Source: Sequoia sempervirens (taxonomy: Eukaryota; Streptophyta; Pinopsida; Cupressales; Cupressaceae). Taken from it: a DNA stretch of 64,000 nt. Below are positions 48,306-59,940 of the stretch, piece by piece. The translations under genes were made by a program, and so were the position numbers. The notes under the pieces are model-generated. The model was not told the DNA's origin, made no database searches, and saw only the letters and a program-made list of their open reading frames with translations. The stretch lies in contig VDFB02321245.1 of assembly GCA_007258455.2 (NCBI GenBank), positions 99,506-163,505 of the forward strand, given 5' to 3'. Position 1 is the stretch's first letter. Every line of letters starts with the position of its first letter.

Positions 48306-50958
48306 TGAGCTCGCCCCCTCATTTGTAAAGTGTGGAGACTTGTTATGTATATTGTCGCATTGAGACTATTTTGAATGATAAAAGCTCTTGAGCATGATTT
48401 GCCTTGAATCACTTCTTATTGTTGAATAGTAAGCGAGGTTGCATATTATCTTCCACCATAGATTAGAATTAAAGTTAGCTTAGATAGAATTTGCTTTGAA
48501 AAGTTGTTAAATTGAATGAAAGATTGATCGTATCGACTCATTGGTGAAGTGTAGCTCATACTTTCTTCGGATGGATGATTTTCATCCGATGCGTAAAGTT
48601 AGCCTGAGCTCCTAAGTGTGGAAGCCTAACTTCAACCTTACCCAAGGTTTGAATATCATTCTCACAACCCCTTTGAAGATTGCACCCATTTTGCGTATGT
48701 TGTCCAACAGGAGGCGAAACAAAATGTGGTTTATTTCGCTTCACCAAGTCCTTACTGTCTCTTGATTTCTTAGGCTTAGACTAGATTCTCTGAACCCTAT
48801 TCTTTTTGCCATTTTTTTTGAGATCCATTGAAAGTCCTAATTGAGAACCTACAAAGATAAATTTCCTAAGTCCCTAGCTTGTGCAGACTTTCTACGTAAG
48901 TCCCCTTGTTCATTACCAGCAAATCACAACGACCACTGAACTTATCCACACGTCGAGACCCGACTAAAGAAACCTTGGAATCGCCTATGCGTTGGTTTTT
49001 CAAGAGAGGATAGAGTGTCTTTGGACATTTTATTCGTGTGTTGATTGGATGATAAAACGTCACCATGAGGACCACACAATGTGTCTAAAAGATATGTCAA
49101 TATTGTTTCTCAACCAACAACCCATTAACTCTACAATTATTGGCGTTGTCCGTTACAGCTTGAACAACGTTGCAGGGTCCCACTTCCTCAATGGCTGCAA
49201 TGAGAATATCAGCAATAAATTGTCCATCGTTTATCTGCCCCTCACAATCACGGCTTTCAAAAACATTGCCCCTTTAGGGGACACCACCATGACATTGATC
49301 AAGGGCTGATTTTTTGAATCTTTCCAACCATTTGAAGCAATGGACACACCTGTTTGAATCCATGAATCCCTTATGGGCTTTAATGAATCTTCAACCATCT
49401 TGACCTCTTTTTCCAATAAGGTGCCATGCACCTTCTAATAACCCGGGCCCTTGTACCCTTTTGGAGCTTCATTAACTATTTTTAACATCTTTTTCCAATA
49501 TTGAGAGTGAACAACATTAAAAGACAATCCATTTGCATAAATACATCTTGCTACATGTTGGTCAGCAATGTCTTGACTCTCATTTTGAAATGCAACTTCC
49601 AAAGGTCTCTTTGATCTTTTTTTTATAATGGGTTGTTCCCTTTGATTTTGAGGATGAGGAGTGGCCAAAAAGGGGTGGTTTTCTACCACAATACTGGAAT
49701 TAGATGAGGGCAGGATTCCCTTTGATTTTTTTTTAATAAGGAGTGATTTGATCTACGGGATTCTTGGTCATCTGCTTGTTCTTTCTCCATAATATATCCT
49801 ATGATTGTCTTTGATGGAATAGCTACACCATTATTTCTAGGGCAAGCTTTGATGCCTTTTCCAGGTATTCCACACAAATGTGCTTTCACCCGAAAATATG
49901 AACTAGAATATTGAACATCACATCCATTGCATTTCCAAATGTAACTACCACCACTTGGACCTATTGTATCATTTGAACATATTTCCATAGAGGATAATTC
50001 GTATCTGTTTCGAATTAAGGTTGAGTTGTGGAGCTAGAACTAGTTGACATTGTGATTCCTATGGAAAATATTTTGTAAACACATTCAAAACATAAACAAA
50101 AAAATTGAATGGAAAAGATCTATAAAACTTAGCTCTTTTGAATCTTTCATACATTCATAGAAGAATGGAGAAAACATAGATAAACAAAGCAAAGTATTTG
50201 TTTCATATTTGCAAAACGAAAAAAGGAGGAAAAAAAATGAAAAAAACTTATCCTTTGCAAAAATATCCTTCTACAATCTTTTTGGCAGCCAATGAACAGT
50301 TGCAAATGTGTAGGAATGACAATGGAATCATTTGTAGAAGCTTCAATGGTCAATCTTCAACTCCCTTTGTCGATCCATGTTGGCGTTTCAATTCACACCT
50401 CTAGTATGCAGATTAGAAACAGACAGCTATGGACAAATAAACTACTCTTCAAATTAGGAGGGGAAGCTCCCTCTTCGTTGATGATGCTTTAAAAGAAAGT
50501 AAACTAAACTATTTGTCAATATTTTTGTTCTTAGCTAAGAGCACAAGGTTATAAAACTCTAGCGTCGTAGCTGAGGTTTTCTCTTTTTGAATTTCAACTA
50601 CGACTAATCCTACTCTAATGACACTTTTAACAACTCAAGTAAACTCAGAGCTTGAGAGTTAAAAGTAAACAAGGAATAATCTTTGACATAGATACTTAAA
50701 CAAACTTTCTCTCAACGCACACTTGAAGGCTCATTGTACTTTTCGATGCAAGCTGAAATAAAGATTATCTAAGTAGAACATATAAAACAAAACTTGAGTA
50801 GATCAAAGCAGCAATGCAGACATAAGATTTCTTTTCTCAAATTTCGAATAACGATGATTACACTTCTGGGACGGCAGAATTGTAGCAATAACAGGCTTAC
50901 AGTTTAACGATCAACCAGAATACACTTGACACAAAACACATAAACTGAACAATATCTT

Positions 50959-51560
50959 TGTTAGTTTTAGCCCATAATTGAATATAAGCAGCAATACAAA
51001 AATAATGAACACAATAACACAACAAATACCTTGGGAAAACCCTCCTTCTTGAGGGAGAAAAACCCAACAACAATATATCACTTATATATTGAAAAGAATA
51101 GCAGCAATATACTTTACAATGAGGCCAATTACAAGGCCGATCTGATGTAGAGATAATAGCACCACACTTGATGCAAGTATACAATTAAATGAAGTATATC
51201 GAACTCCTTGAAGAACAATATATCGATCTGCTGTGATATCGAACTCCTTTCAGAATTATATGCACTTGACAATAGATGAATGCATGATATATGAAAGAGA
51301 GAGCAACGCACCTATATATACAAGATGATATGACTTCTCCCAAGCAATATGTCCTTACAAGAAGTCGGCCTCTTCATGTAACATCACGTCTCTTTCTCCT
51401 ATGCGACTTAGTTAAGTCGGCCTTTATTTGAAATAAATAAAATATAAAATATTGTTTGTAATGAGACACCCTTTTACAAGGGTCGACATCAAATGAATAT
51501 TTAAATATTGAATTTGCTTGAGAGAAAGAATCTCTCGCCGCTACCATTATATCATCAACA
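50959..51560 (-). repeat. Copia-2 3' LTR
   Basis: 602 bp, TGTTAG...CAACA on the plus strand. A minus-strand TATA-like TATATATAGG lies near 51310-51320. It is about 95% identical to 56178-56779. Confidence 0.95.
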
Positions 51561-51571
51561 CTCCCTCTTAG
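51561..51571 (-). promoter_or_regulatory. Copia-2 polypurine tract
   Basis: The minus-strand sequence TAAGAGGGAG directly precedes the 3' LTR start TGTTGATG, the place for plus-strand DNA priming. Confidence 0.8.
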
Positions 51572-51597
51572 CTAGGGAGATATCTTTCCAGATATCA

Positions 51598-52033
51598 TGT
51601 CATGGAGTTTCTCAACATGACATCCACAATCGCTACACCCATTTGTGGAAAAGAGCTCATCACGGAGTCACTCAACGTGATATCGTCATGGAGTCACTCA
51701 ACATGACGTCCACCATGGCTACTCCCATGTGTGGAAAGAACATGTGCACAAGTGCCCATCACGGAATCTCTCAACATGATGTCCACTATGGTTATTCCCA
51801 TGAGTGGAAAAACACAAGTACAAAGAATTCATCATGGAGTCTCTCAACGTGATGTTGTCATGGAGTCTCTCAACATGACATCCACCATGGCTACTCCCAG
51901 AGGGTGGAAAGAACCACATCTTCGTCTCAAAGATGGACAAGGGCTTTCACCTCAAATTTCTCCGTCTCAGAGAAAAATGCATTAACAAGGGCTTTCACCT
52001 CAAATTTCTCTGTCACAAAGAAAGATGCATTAT
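51598..52033 (-). repeat. Repeats in Copia-2 between RNase H and the 3' LTR
   Basis: From about 51598 to 51910 the plus strand repeats CATGGAGTCNCTCAACATGAC and ATGGCTACTCCCA-type words about every 100 bp. At 51938-51985 and 51986-52033 a 48-bp unit beginning CAAGGGCTTTCACC is tandemly duplicated. The region is non-coding and would be the 3' UTR of the element. Confidence 0.8.
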
Positions 52034-52049
52034 AGCAAATCACAAAAGA

Positions 52050-55000
52050 TCATTGATGTTGAGTCTCCCTCTCAGCAAGGGTTTCATTCTCCACAACTCC
52101 AAGCTTGTCTTGAAAATGCACAAACTTCACTCTGGAGAGAGGCTTGGTGAGAATATCAGCCGTCTGATCATCAGTGCAAATATATCTCAACTGAATATCT
52201 TTCCTCAGTACCATATCTCTGATGTAATGGTATTTGATCTCAACATGTTTTGTTCTGTCATGAAACACTAGATTGACAGATAGCTTCACATAGCTTTGAT
52301 TGTCACAATAAATAACAGTCGGCTCCAATGATTGTCCAAACAATCCTGCAAGGAGCTTCCAAAGCCACGCTGCTTCTCGAGTTGCTACACATGCTGCAAT
52401 ATATTCTGCCTCTGCAGTGCTTATTGCCACTAAAGACTGGAAATCATCGTAGACCCCAAGCTAAAGCAACATCCAGAGGTGCTCTTCCAATCAGCTACAC
52501 TCCCTGCCCAATTAGAATCAGAATAACCTTGCAACTTTAGATCTACATTGGAAGTATATCTCAAGCCATATCCAACTGTGCCACGCAAGTATCTCAAGAT
52601 ATGCTTAGTTGCAACTAGATGAATTTTCCTTGGTTCACACATGAACTGACTGAGGGCATTCACTGCATAGCAGATGTCTGGTCTAGTATTGACTAGATAC
52701 ATCAACGATCCCATCAACTGCTTGTACATGGTAGGGTCTGCTAGATCTGAACTAGCTACAAACTCACTTAGCTTCTTTAAATTTGTTTCCATCGGTGTAG
52801 ACATAGATTTGCAATCCATCATCCCAAATCTTTTCAAGATGTCTATGGTATATTTCCCTTGACTCAGAATAATCTCATTGGGTCTCTACCACACTTCTAA
52901 TCCTAGAAAGTAATGCATAAAACCTAGATCCTTCATTTCAAATTCAGAAGCTAACTCCTTGCATTTGACAATGAGATATTTTGCTCCAGTAAGAAATAGA
53001 TCATCAACATAAATAACCAAGATTAAAGCCTCACCATCAACTACCTTGAAGTAAAGATTTGAATCGACATCATTCTTGGAGAATCCCAAGCTCATCAAGT
53101 ATCGATCAATCCTCTCATACCAAGCACGAGGAGCCTGCTTAAGGCCATACAAAGCCTTCTTCAATCTACAAACATGAGACTCCTTCCCATGAATCACAAA
53201 GCCATCAGGTTGCTCAATGTATACTAATTCAATTACACCATTAAGGAATGTTGTCTTCACGTCCATCTGATGTAGCTTCCATCCCCTAGCTGTTGCAATA
53301 GCAATAATAGTCCTGATGGATGTATAATGAGCAACCAGAGCAAAGGTTTCTTCATAATCTATTCCCTCTTTCTGAGAGAATCCTCTAGCCACAAATCTAG
53401 CTTTGTACTTTTCAACGCTTCCATCAGTTGCATGCTTGATCTTGAAAAGCCATTTAGAAGATACAACTGATTTCCCTTTAGGTCTCGGTACAATATCCCA
53501 AACATCATTCTTGATAATAGATTGATATTCTTCAGCCATAGCATCTCTCCATACTTGCTGACTTGATGCTTCCTCAACACTGGAAGGCTTAGACTCAATG
53601 ATATGACTCATTAATGCTACATAGCCTGGAAACTTCTACGGTCTTTTGCTTTCTCTGAATGTTCCTCTAGGAGCTGCAAACTTTTCTGCCTCTTGCATAG
53701 TTTGCCTAGCCCATAGAGGTCTCTTTCGACCTATGAAAATATCTCTTGGCCCATTAGTTGGTTCCAAAGGCTCAACTGGATCAATATCCTCTTCTAGTTC
53801 AGTAGACTCCCTCTGAATCTTAGGAGTATGATCAACGTTCATGTCCTGAGGAGTCTCCTGGTTTTCATTATCTATCTCCATGTATGAACCTTTAGATCTT
53901 TTGAATGCAACATCTTCTTCAAAAGAGACATCCCTGCTGATCTCTATTTGTTTTTGTCCTGGAATGTAAATCATGTAGGCTTTTGAAGATTCATTGTAAC
54001 CCACAAATATCCCTTTCTTGCCAGATGGTTCTAACTTAGATCTCTTATCTTTAGGCACATGTATATAAATAGGACAACCAAAGATTCTCAAATGACTAAC
54101 CTCAGGTTTCACATTTGTAAATGCTTCTTCAGGAGTCATATTTTCCAATATTTGATGAGGGCTCCGATTTTGAACATATACTACGGTTTTGGATGCTTTT
54201 GCCCAAAGGAAGGTTTGTAAGTCTTGATCATGGATCATAGCTTTGGCTGCCTCAACTATGGATCTATTCTTCCTTTTTGCAACTCCGTTTTGCTGGGGCT
54301 TGTAAGGAACACAAAACTCCCTCTTAATCCTTGCCTCAATACAGAAGTTACAGAAGCCTCCAGAGGTGTATTCTCCTCCGTTATCAGATCTCAGGACCTT
54401 GATCATTTTTTTGGACAAATTTTCTACTTGAGCCTTAAATTCTTTGAATTTCTCAAGTACTTCAGATTCCTTCGACTTCAAAAAATAAATCCAAGTCTTT
54501 CTAGAGTAGTCATCAATGAAAATTATATAATACCAAAAAGCACTCAAGGATGCCACAGACATTGGCCACACAAATCAGAATGAACAAGATCTAGAATACA
54601 TTTTGATCTACTTTCACTACTATGAAAAGGACCCTTAGTATTCTTACCCATTGCACATCCTCTACAAGTACCATCATGCTCTTGACTGAGTTTTGGAAGG
54701 CCAGTAAACATCTTCTCCATGGATGGAAGAGCTCTGAAGTGAAGGTGAGCAAGTCTCCTATGCCATAGCTCACTTGAATTGGTGGAATCATGCATCAGTG
54801 CTTGAATTGGACGAATGGAAAGTCTATATAGACTCTCTTGATGAACACCAATCACTCGGGCTGTTTTGATGCTAGAGTTCTTCGGCCAAGCAAGAACTTT
54901 TCCCTCAGAAAATGCTACTTGATATCCTTTGTCCTCCAAAGCCGAAATTGATACAAGGTTCCTCTTGATACCTGGTACGAACAAAACATCACTCAAATGA

Positions 55001-56076
55001 AGAGGGATGCCAGAATCTAGATGAAGAGAGGTAGCTCCAGCATCTTTCACTGAATAGCAAGCATCATCTCCGATTATTACTTGAATGTTGGTTTCTCTTT
55101 CCACCAACTCTGAATGATGGTCTCTATATCCTGTAATGTGCCGAGAAGCGCCACTATCATTCAACCATGTGCTACTATCGGTTGGAACATTGCTTGATAG
55201 GGCAGAGATGAATAGAAATCCGCTTGAGTTATCTCTTGATTCCTTCTGAGGAGAGACGTCATCCACATCCGCAGTAGAAGCATGTTGCTTTGGTCTTGTT
55301 GCACAATCTTTAGCATAGTGACCATACTTGTCACATTTGAAGCACTGAATATGGGAGAGATCCTTCTTCTTTGATTCAGGAGCAGCATCCGATTTCCTGT
55401 CTCTATTCCTCTTGAAACTTCCTTTTCTCCCTTCTCTTCCTTTCCTCTTTGAAGTTTGAGTAGCAAGAACATGATTGTCTTCATTGTAAGAGCTTCGACC
55501 ATTACCTCTTGCTGCCAACCTGGATTCCTCTTGAATGCAATCTGCTCTAAGGCGATCAAACTTTGGTAGCTTAGATCTTCCACTGATACCCTGGGTAAAA
55601 GGCTCCCAAGATTGAGGAAGACCATTAAGTGCCAACATGACTAAGTCTCTATCTTCAACTATATCTCCAATTGCATATAGTTGATCCTTCAATTCAGTGA
55701 TCTTCATGAAGAAGGAGTTGATTGAATCTCCTTTAGCCATCTTGATGTGATGGAGCTGTTGCCTTAAAGCAGGAGCTTTGCTTGTGTTATTGATCTCATA
55801 CAATCCCTCCAAAGTCTTGAACATCTCTCTAGCTGTCTTCAACTTGGAGATAATAGGCACAAGGTGATCCTTCACAGAATCAATCAATATTTTCTTGGCC
55901 TTTGTGCCATTCTTCCTCCATTGAGTTTTCTTTGTCTCATCGGAAGGCTCGGGCACCTCGCTCTTCACGAACTTGAGAATATCATTCTCTTCCAATGCAA
56001 TAAGAACTCTAAACTTCCAAGAGGTGAAGTTAGAGGCACCATCAAGTTTAGCTTCAACCTTGAGTCCGTTCACCAT
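52050..56076 (-). pseudogene. Copia-2 gag-pol, near complete but broken
   Basis: ATG at 56076 (MVNGLKVEAKLDG). Gag UBN2 region with LHHIKMAKGDSINSFFMKI; zinc knuckle CFKCDKYGHYAKDC (intact CX2CX4HX4C); protease LNDSGASRHI; GAG-pre-integrase LWHRRLAHLHFRAL with CRGC. Integrase has DDYSRKTW and SDNGGEY, but the catalytic Glu position in NGVAKRKNR is Lys. RT has QMDVKTTFLNG and YVDDLF; RNase H has DSNWAG and STAEAEY. Breaks: a one-base deletion at about 54566 between pre-integrase and integrase, TAG at 53634-53636, TAG near 52887, and a frameshift with small loss near 52430-52440. Gag would form particles, and pol would copy and insert the element. Lysine at the third DDE residue should abolish integration even without the frame breaks. 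Confidence 0.95.
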
Positions 56077-56162
56077 TTTCGAAGCTAAGATAGATGCTTT
56101 AAGATGAGAAGAAGAGAATAAGATTACGCTGTTTATACAAATCTGATCACGATCTTGCTTAA

Positions 56163-56177
56163 ACCCGCTCTGATACC
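56163..56177 (-). promoter_or_regulatory. Copia-2 primer-binding site
   Basis: The minus-strand TGGTATCAGAGCGGG directly follows the 5' LTR end ...AACA and matches the usual tRNA-iMet complement. Confidence 0.95.
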
Positions 56178-56779
56178 ATGTTAGTTTTAACCCATAATTG
56201 AATATAAGCAGCAATACAAAAATAATGAACACAATAACACAGCAAATACCTTGGGAAAACCCTCCTTCTTGAGGGAGAAAAACCCAGCAACAATATATCA
56301 CTTATATACTGAAAAGAATAGCAGCAATATGCTTTACAATGAGGCCAATTAGAAGGCTGATTTGATGTAGAGATAATAGCACCACACTTGATGCAAGTAT
56401 ACAATTAAATGAAGTATATCGAACTCCTTGAAGAAAAATATATCGATCTGCTGTGATATCGAACTCCTTTAGAATTATATGCACTTGACAATAGATGAAT
56501 GAATGATATATGAAAGAGAGAGCAGCGCCCCTATATATACAAGATGATATGATTTCTCCCAAGCAATACGTTCTTACAAGAAGTCAGCCTCTTCATGAAA
56601 CATCATGTCTCTTTCTCCCATGCGACTTAATTAAGTCGACCTTTATTTGAAATAAATAAAATATAAAATATTGTTTGTAATGAGACACCCTTTCACAAGG
56701 GTCAGCATCAAATGAATATTTAAATATTGAATTCTCTTAAGAGAAAGAATCTCTTGCCGCTACCATTATATCATCAACA
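56178..56779 (-). repeat. Copia-2 5' LTR
   Basis: 602 bp, the partner of 50959-51560. Followed on the plus strand by the duplication ATCTT. Confidence 0.95.
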
Positions 56780-56926
56780 ATCTTGTAGTAAAAGGTAGGC
56801 ATGGAAGCTTGCTCTTACACTGAGTGAACAAACACTAAATAACAACTTGTAGGCAAAGTAGGCTTAGCAATTTTCTATCACAATAATGGTTAAAGAAAAA
56901 TGGGCAAGGCTGCCCTTATTTATACA

Positions 56927-56934
56927 CAAGTGAG
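56927..56934 (-). promoter_or_regulatory. TATA box downstream of the GU-4 ORF remnant
   Basis: On the minus strand GTATAAATAAGGGC follows AGGGTTCCCTACTCCT, matching the TATA region of GU-1 and GU-2. Confidence 0.6.
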
Positions 56935-57119
56935 GAGTAGGGAACCCTAAAATCTCCTTGCTTTTTACAACTAGACTTGCCAACTTGCAAGCTTTATTTT
57001 TAAAACTAAAACAAGATAACTATCTAACAACTTACTAAAAGCAAAAAACCAGGGAAAGTGCCAACTATTACAACTTGATTCTTTTCTCTCTCACAAAGAA
57101 AAGATAAGCATGGGACAAG

Positions 57120-57711
57120 AATAGCATGAAAACTCGGAAAAAGCATCGAGTTAACTGCTGCTTTAAATTAATCTTTGGAGATCTTTGCTGTCCTAATAAG
57201 ATAACTCATCCATTGGTATTTTGTGAAAGTATATCCGCCAAAAAGTTGGTAACTGCCTCATTGTTAGGAGCATCGATACTATCTAAGGCAATATTCCGCT
57301 TTTCCAAGATTTCTTTGCCTTTTGTAATCGAACTTATCTTTGACATCTTCAGTTGCTTTATCAAATCTTGCTAATTTTGGCGTCTCTGGAGTGATGACCT
57401 TTTATAAATATATCATCTTGCTTCAACATATCTTTTTAACTTGTGTTGACCATCTTCTGACATTCCTCTATTTCTTCTCCAGCTTTTATACTTCTTACAC
57501 TTTCCCGATTTTTCAATGGAAGATTATTGTACAACTTTTTTCCAATACTTGTCCTTTTGCTCATACCACACCTTCTCACATTCTTCGACTGAGATGATGT
57601 TTTCTATCCATGGTGGTATTGAAAATCACTTCTCAACATCGTTCGACCTGAGGCTGCAAACAACTCGCCCATCTATTGCTTGGTTCTAAATTCCATGGGA
57701 GAATACTACAT
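57120..57711 (-). pseudogene. GU-4 remnant of the GU unknown protein
   Basis: The minus-strand ATG at 57711 is followed at once by TAG, as in GU-1 and GU-2. Soon after, in a shifted frame, comes DGRVVCSLRSNDVEK, then FSIPPWIENIISVEECEK, which matches DGRVVCSLKPKDIEK and IPPC in GU-2. The N-terminal SGLL block and nearly all of the middle and C-terminal thirds are absent. The remaining frames down to the TATA box are short. This is an internal deletion derivative. Confidence 0.65.
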
Positions 57712-58494
57712 GCTGAAAAACTCGACTTTTGACTATAAACTCAACTATGCTCGGACATGTTCTGCATAAAAGCTAAAAATAGCTTGTTGATTTTTCTTCT
57801 CTAAAAAGACAGATTTTTGCAAAAATAATCTGAGATATGGGTCTTATGAACAATCTCGTTGTGAAGAGACCTAGATTGTCCCATTTGGAATATGTTGATG
57901 GCTGATTGCAAAAGCAAAATCCCTAAAATTTTGGGATTTTCTTGAAAAAAGATGAGACCTGGGTTTTGTGTAGAATCACGTTTTAGAGAGACCCAGTTGA
58001 TTAGATTTTGAAAATACTGAGGGTTTCCTGAAAAAGCATGGAAAAAACAGGTTCTTGAAAATTTTAAAATTTCCCAATGTTGTAGAGAATCAAAAACCAA
58101 GCTGACCCAGATTGTTGAAAATTGAAAAAGATGACCCCTTTCTTTTGAAAAATGATGCCTTGGAAATTTGAAGCATGAAAAAGCGAGCCTTTGAGCAAGC
58201 TGATCTGGAAAATATGAAGAACTTCGAAAAAGCACCACATTTTGGCCTTCAAATCTTGATATGAAGAAAATTTTATGTTTCTTCCTCTCTTGCTCTTGGA
58301 CACCAACCTGCAAAAATCTGTGAATAATGAATGCCAAAGCCTTCTTAAATAGGTTTTGAGAAAAAAACGCTTTTATTGTCCAACTTTAAAACTGTGAAGC
58401 CAATCTTTAGTAGATACATCGAACGTAGACACTGTTTGGAATGTTGCATGATGAAAATTGGAAAATTCACTAAGGAATTGAACTTCACTAAGGA

Positions 58495-59940
58495 ATTGAA
58501 CTTTGGGCGCCTTTACTTGGCAGACTTAGCCATTTTTCTTGAGATTTCCAAATTTTGTTTGATTTTAACCTCAGTTTGATCTTTGATTTCCGGATGCTAG
58601 ATTGATCTTGTGAATTGATTGATGATCTTGTTGTAGAACCTGACCAAATTATAGAAGATTATTTTGGAGGCAGCTTCTCCTAAAAATTGATTCTAGGCCC
58701 TCAAAATCTTGGGCGCCCTTGGCTACCTGGGGAGTCTTTACCGTCCAAAGATAGAATATTTTTTGATGTTATTCAATTTCACATGTTTTTCGTCCTTTAG
58801 ATGGATTCTCATTTTCGGATGTTCGACTGGCCCGATGAACTGGATATTGGATTCGTTGGCTAGCCTGATAGAATCCGAGAAAGATCTTCTGGGGGTAACT
58901 TGTCTCGAGAGTTGCATTTGAGGGGTCAAAACCTTGGCGCCCTTGGCAAGCTGGGGCGCCCAACTCCTCCAAAGTTAGATTTTTCTATATTTTTCATCTT
59001 TCACCTTTGACTTTTCTTATTTTTGCTCATGTTTATCCCTTTGTTCAATTTGCGATCTCTGGTGCTTGACAACTCTGATGAGCTGATTGATGAATCCGTT
59101 GAAGAGCTTGATCAAAACTGGAGGAAATTCCTTGGAGGCAACAAACCTTAATTTTGACTTCTGAATGCCCAAAAGCTTGGGTGCCCTTGGCTACTTGGGT
59201 GCCCATGGTCTCCAGACTCATCATTTTTGGATGTTTTTCAACCTTCAATTTTGATCTATTTTGTTCCTCATGATCTGTCCTTTGTTTGATCTGGATTTTC
59301 TGGCAACTGACTAGTTTGATGATCTGGCTGGGATACCCACTGGATAGCTTGAAGAATTCCGAAGAGAATGATCATATTTGCAAACTCTAATCTTTGAATC
59401 TGACTCTCCAAAACCCTAGGCGCCCTTTGCTAGTTTAGGCGCCCTTTGCTAGTTGGGGCGCCCAAAGGTCCCAAAGAATATTTTTCAATGATTTCACAAT
59501 TTCAAATTTGCTCCTTGATGAAACTCCTCTGTTCAATCCAAGATCCCGATTGACTGATTGATCTAATGAGCCTACTGTTGGATTCATTGTGAAGCCAAAA
59601 AGATATTGGGCAAAAATGTTAGGACGACACAAACCCTAACTCCATTATTTGGCACCTTGAAAGGCTGGGCACCCCTGGCCAACAGAGGCGCCTTTACTCT
59701 CTAGTGTTAGTTTTTTATTTGCAATTTTCAACTTTCTCCCTCATTCCTCATGTTCTCCACTTCGTGTTTGGCAGTCGGGCTTGAAAAATATTCTAAGGCA
59801 TGAGTGGCTAGGTGCTTAGTTTTTTATATGCAATTTTCAACTTTCTCCCTCGTTCCTCGTGTTCTCCACTTCGTGTTCGACAGTCGGGGTTGAAAAATAT
59901 TCTAAGGCATGAGTGGCTAGGCGCCTTGACTGGACAGAGG
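58495..59940 (-). repeat. GGCGCC-bearing degenerate array of GU-4
   Basis: GGCGCC-type motifs near 58503, 58709, 58933, 59177, 59418, 59667 and 59917, spaced about 206-250 bp, with paired hairpin-like sites such as GGCGCCCTTGGC and CTGGGGCGCCC at 58935-58960. This is the minus-strand counterpart of the arrays in GU-1 and GU-2. Confidence 0.6.
59707..59924 (-). repeat. 109-bp tandem duplication in GU-4 leader
   Basis: Units 59707-59815 and 59816-59924 differ at only a few bases, so this is recent amplification of one array unit portion. A shorter duplication of TAGGCGCCCTTTGCTAGTT lies near 59416-59455. Confidence 0.9.

Larger units (their letters stand above)
44803..49076 (+). mobile_element. 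Unit G: ~4.3-kb giant LTR-like insertion without coding sequence
   Basis: Interrupts the hAT-2 gene between the two halves of its C..H motif. It starts TGTGACC and ends GGACCACA, inverted at the tips. The target duplication is imperfect, with ACATT-like and ACAGT-like words in the two minus-strand flanks. TATAAAT at 48299-48305 (GGAGCCTATAAATTGAGC) lies about 0.78 kb before the end, the layout of an LTR with a 3.5-kb U3. Inside is a cluster of AAGTCCGCC motifs and purine-rich sequence, and no significant reading frame. A solo LTR is the best reading. Confidence 0.6.
43363..50050 (-). pseudogene. hAT-2 transposase pseudogene (BED finger + DUF659 + dimerisation domain)
   Basis: Minus strand from ATG 50050: TNYPLWKYV, then in another frame a BED-type finger (YIWKCNGCDVQYSSSYFRVKAH, then C in GIKACP). 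Then NGLSFNVVHSQYWKKML, and DUF659 with GVSIASNGWKDSKNQPLIN, where the first catalytic Asp (SDGW) is Asn. VQAVTDNANN keeps the second Asp. Unit G interrupts it at the C..H motif (THCVV | VHSLNLMLQKIG). The protein continues through 44802-44647, an intron with GTAAGT/AG at about 44590-44643, 44547-43879 (EERWNKMTTPLHLLAFALSPKYY), a second intron ending CATAG, and the dimerisation domain FERNWSTYSFIHSVKRNKLLS (from about 43795) down to the stop at 43363. Stops and frameshifts near 49990, 49735 and 49435 break it. It is the same family as hAT-1 but clearly a different lineage. Confidence 0.85.
50959..56779 (-). mobile_element. Copia-2: structurally complete Ty1/copia element
   Basis: A 5,821-bp element with two 602-bp LTRs, a perfect ATCTT target duplication (50954-50958 and 56780-56784), a canonical primer site, a polypurine tract and all gag-pol domains in copia order. 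It is inserted in the R-U5-like part of GU-4. By eye the LTRs differ at about 28 positions (about 95% identical), so it is younger than Copia-1. The coding region is broken, so it cannot move on its own. Confidence 0.95.

Noticed and set aside
55161..55625. 154-codon minus-strand ORF
   Set aside because: Another frame over the Copia-2 gag and protease coding sequence.
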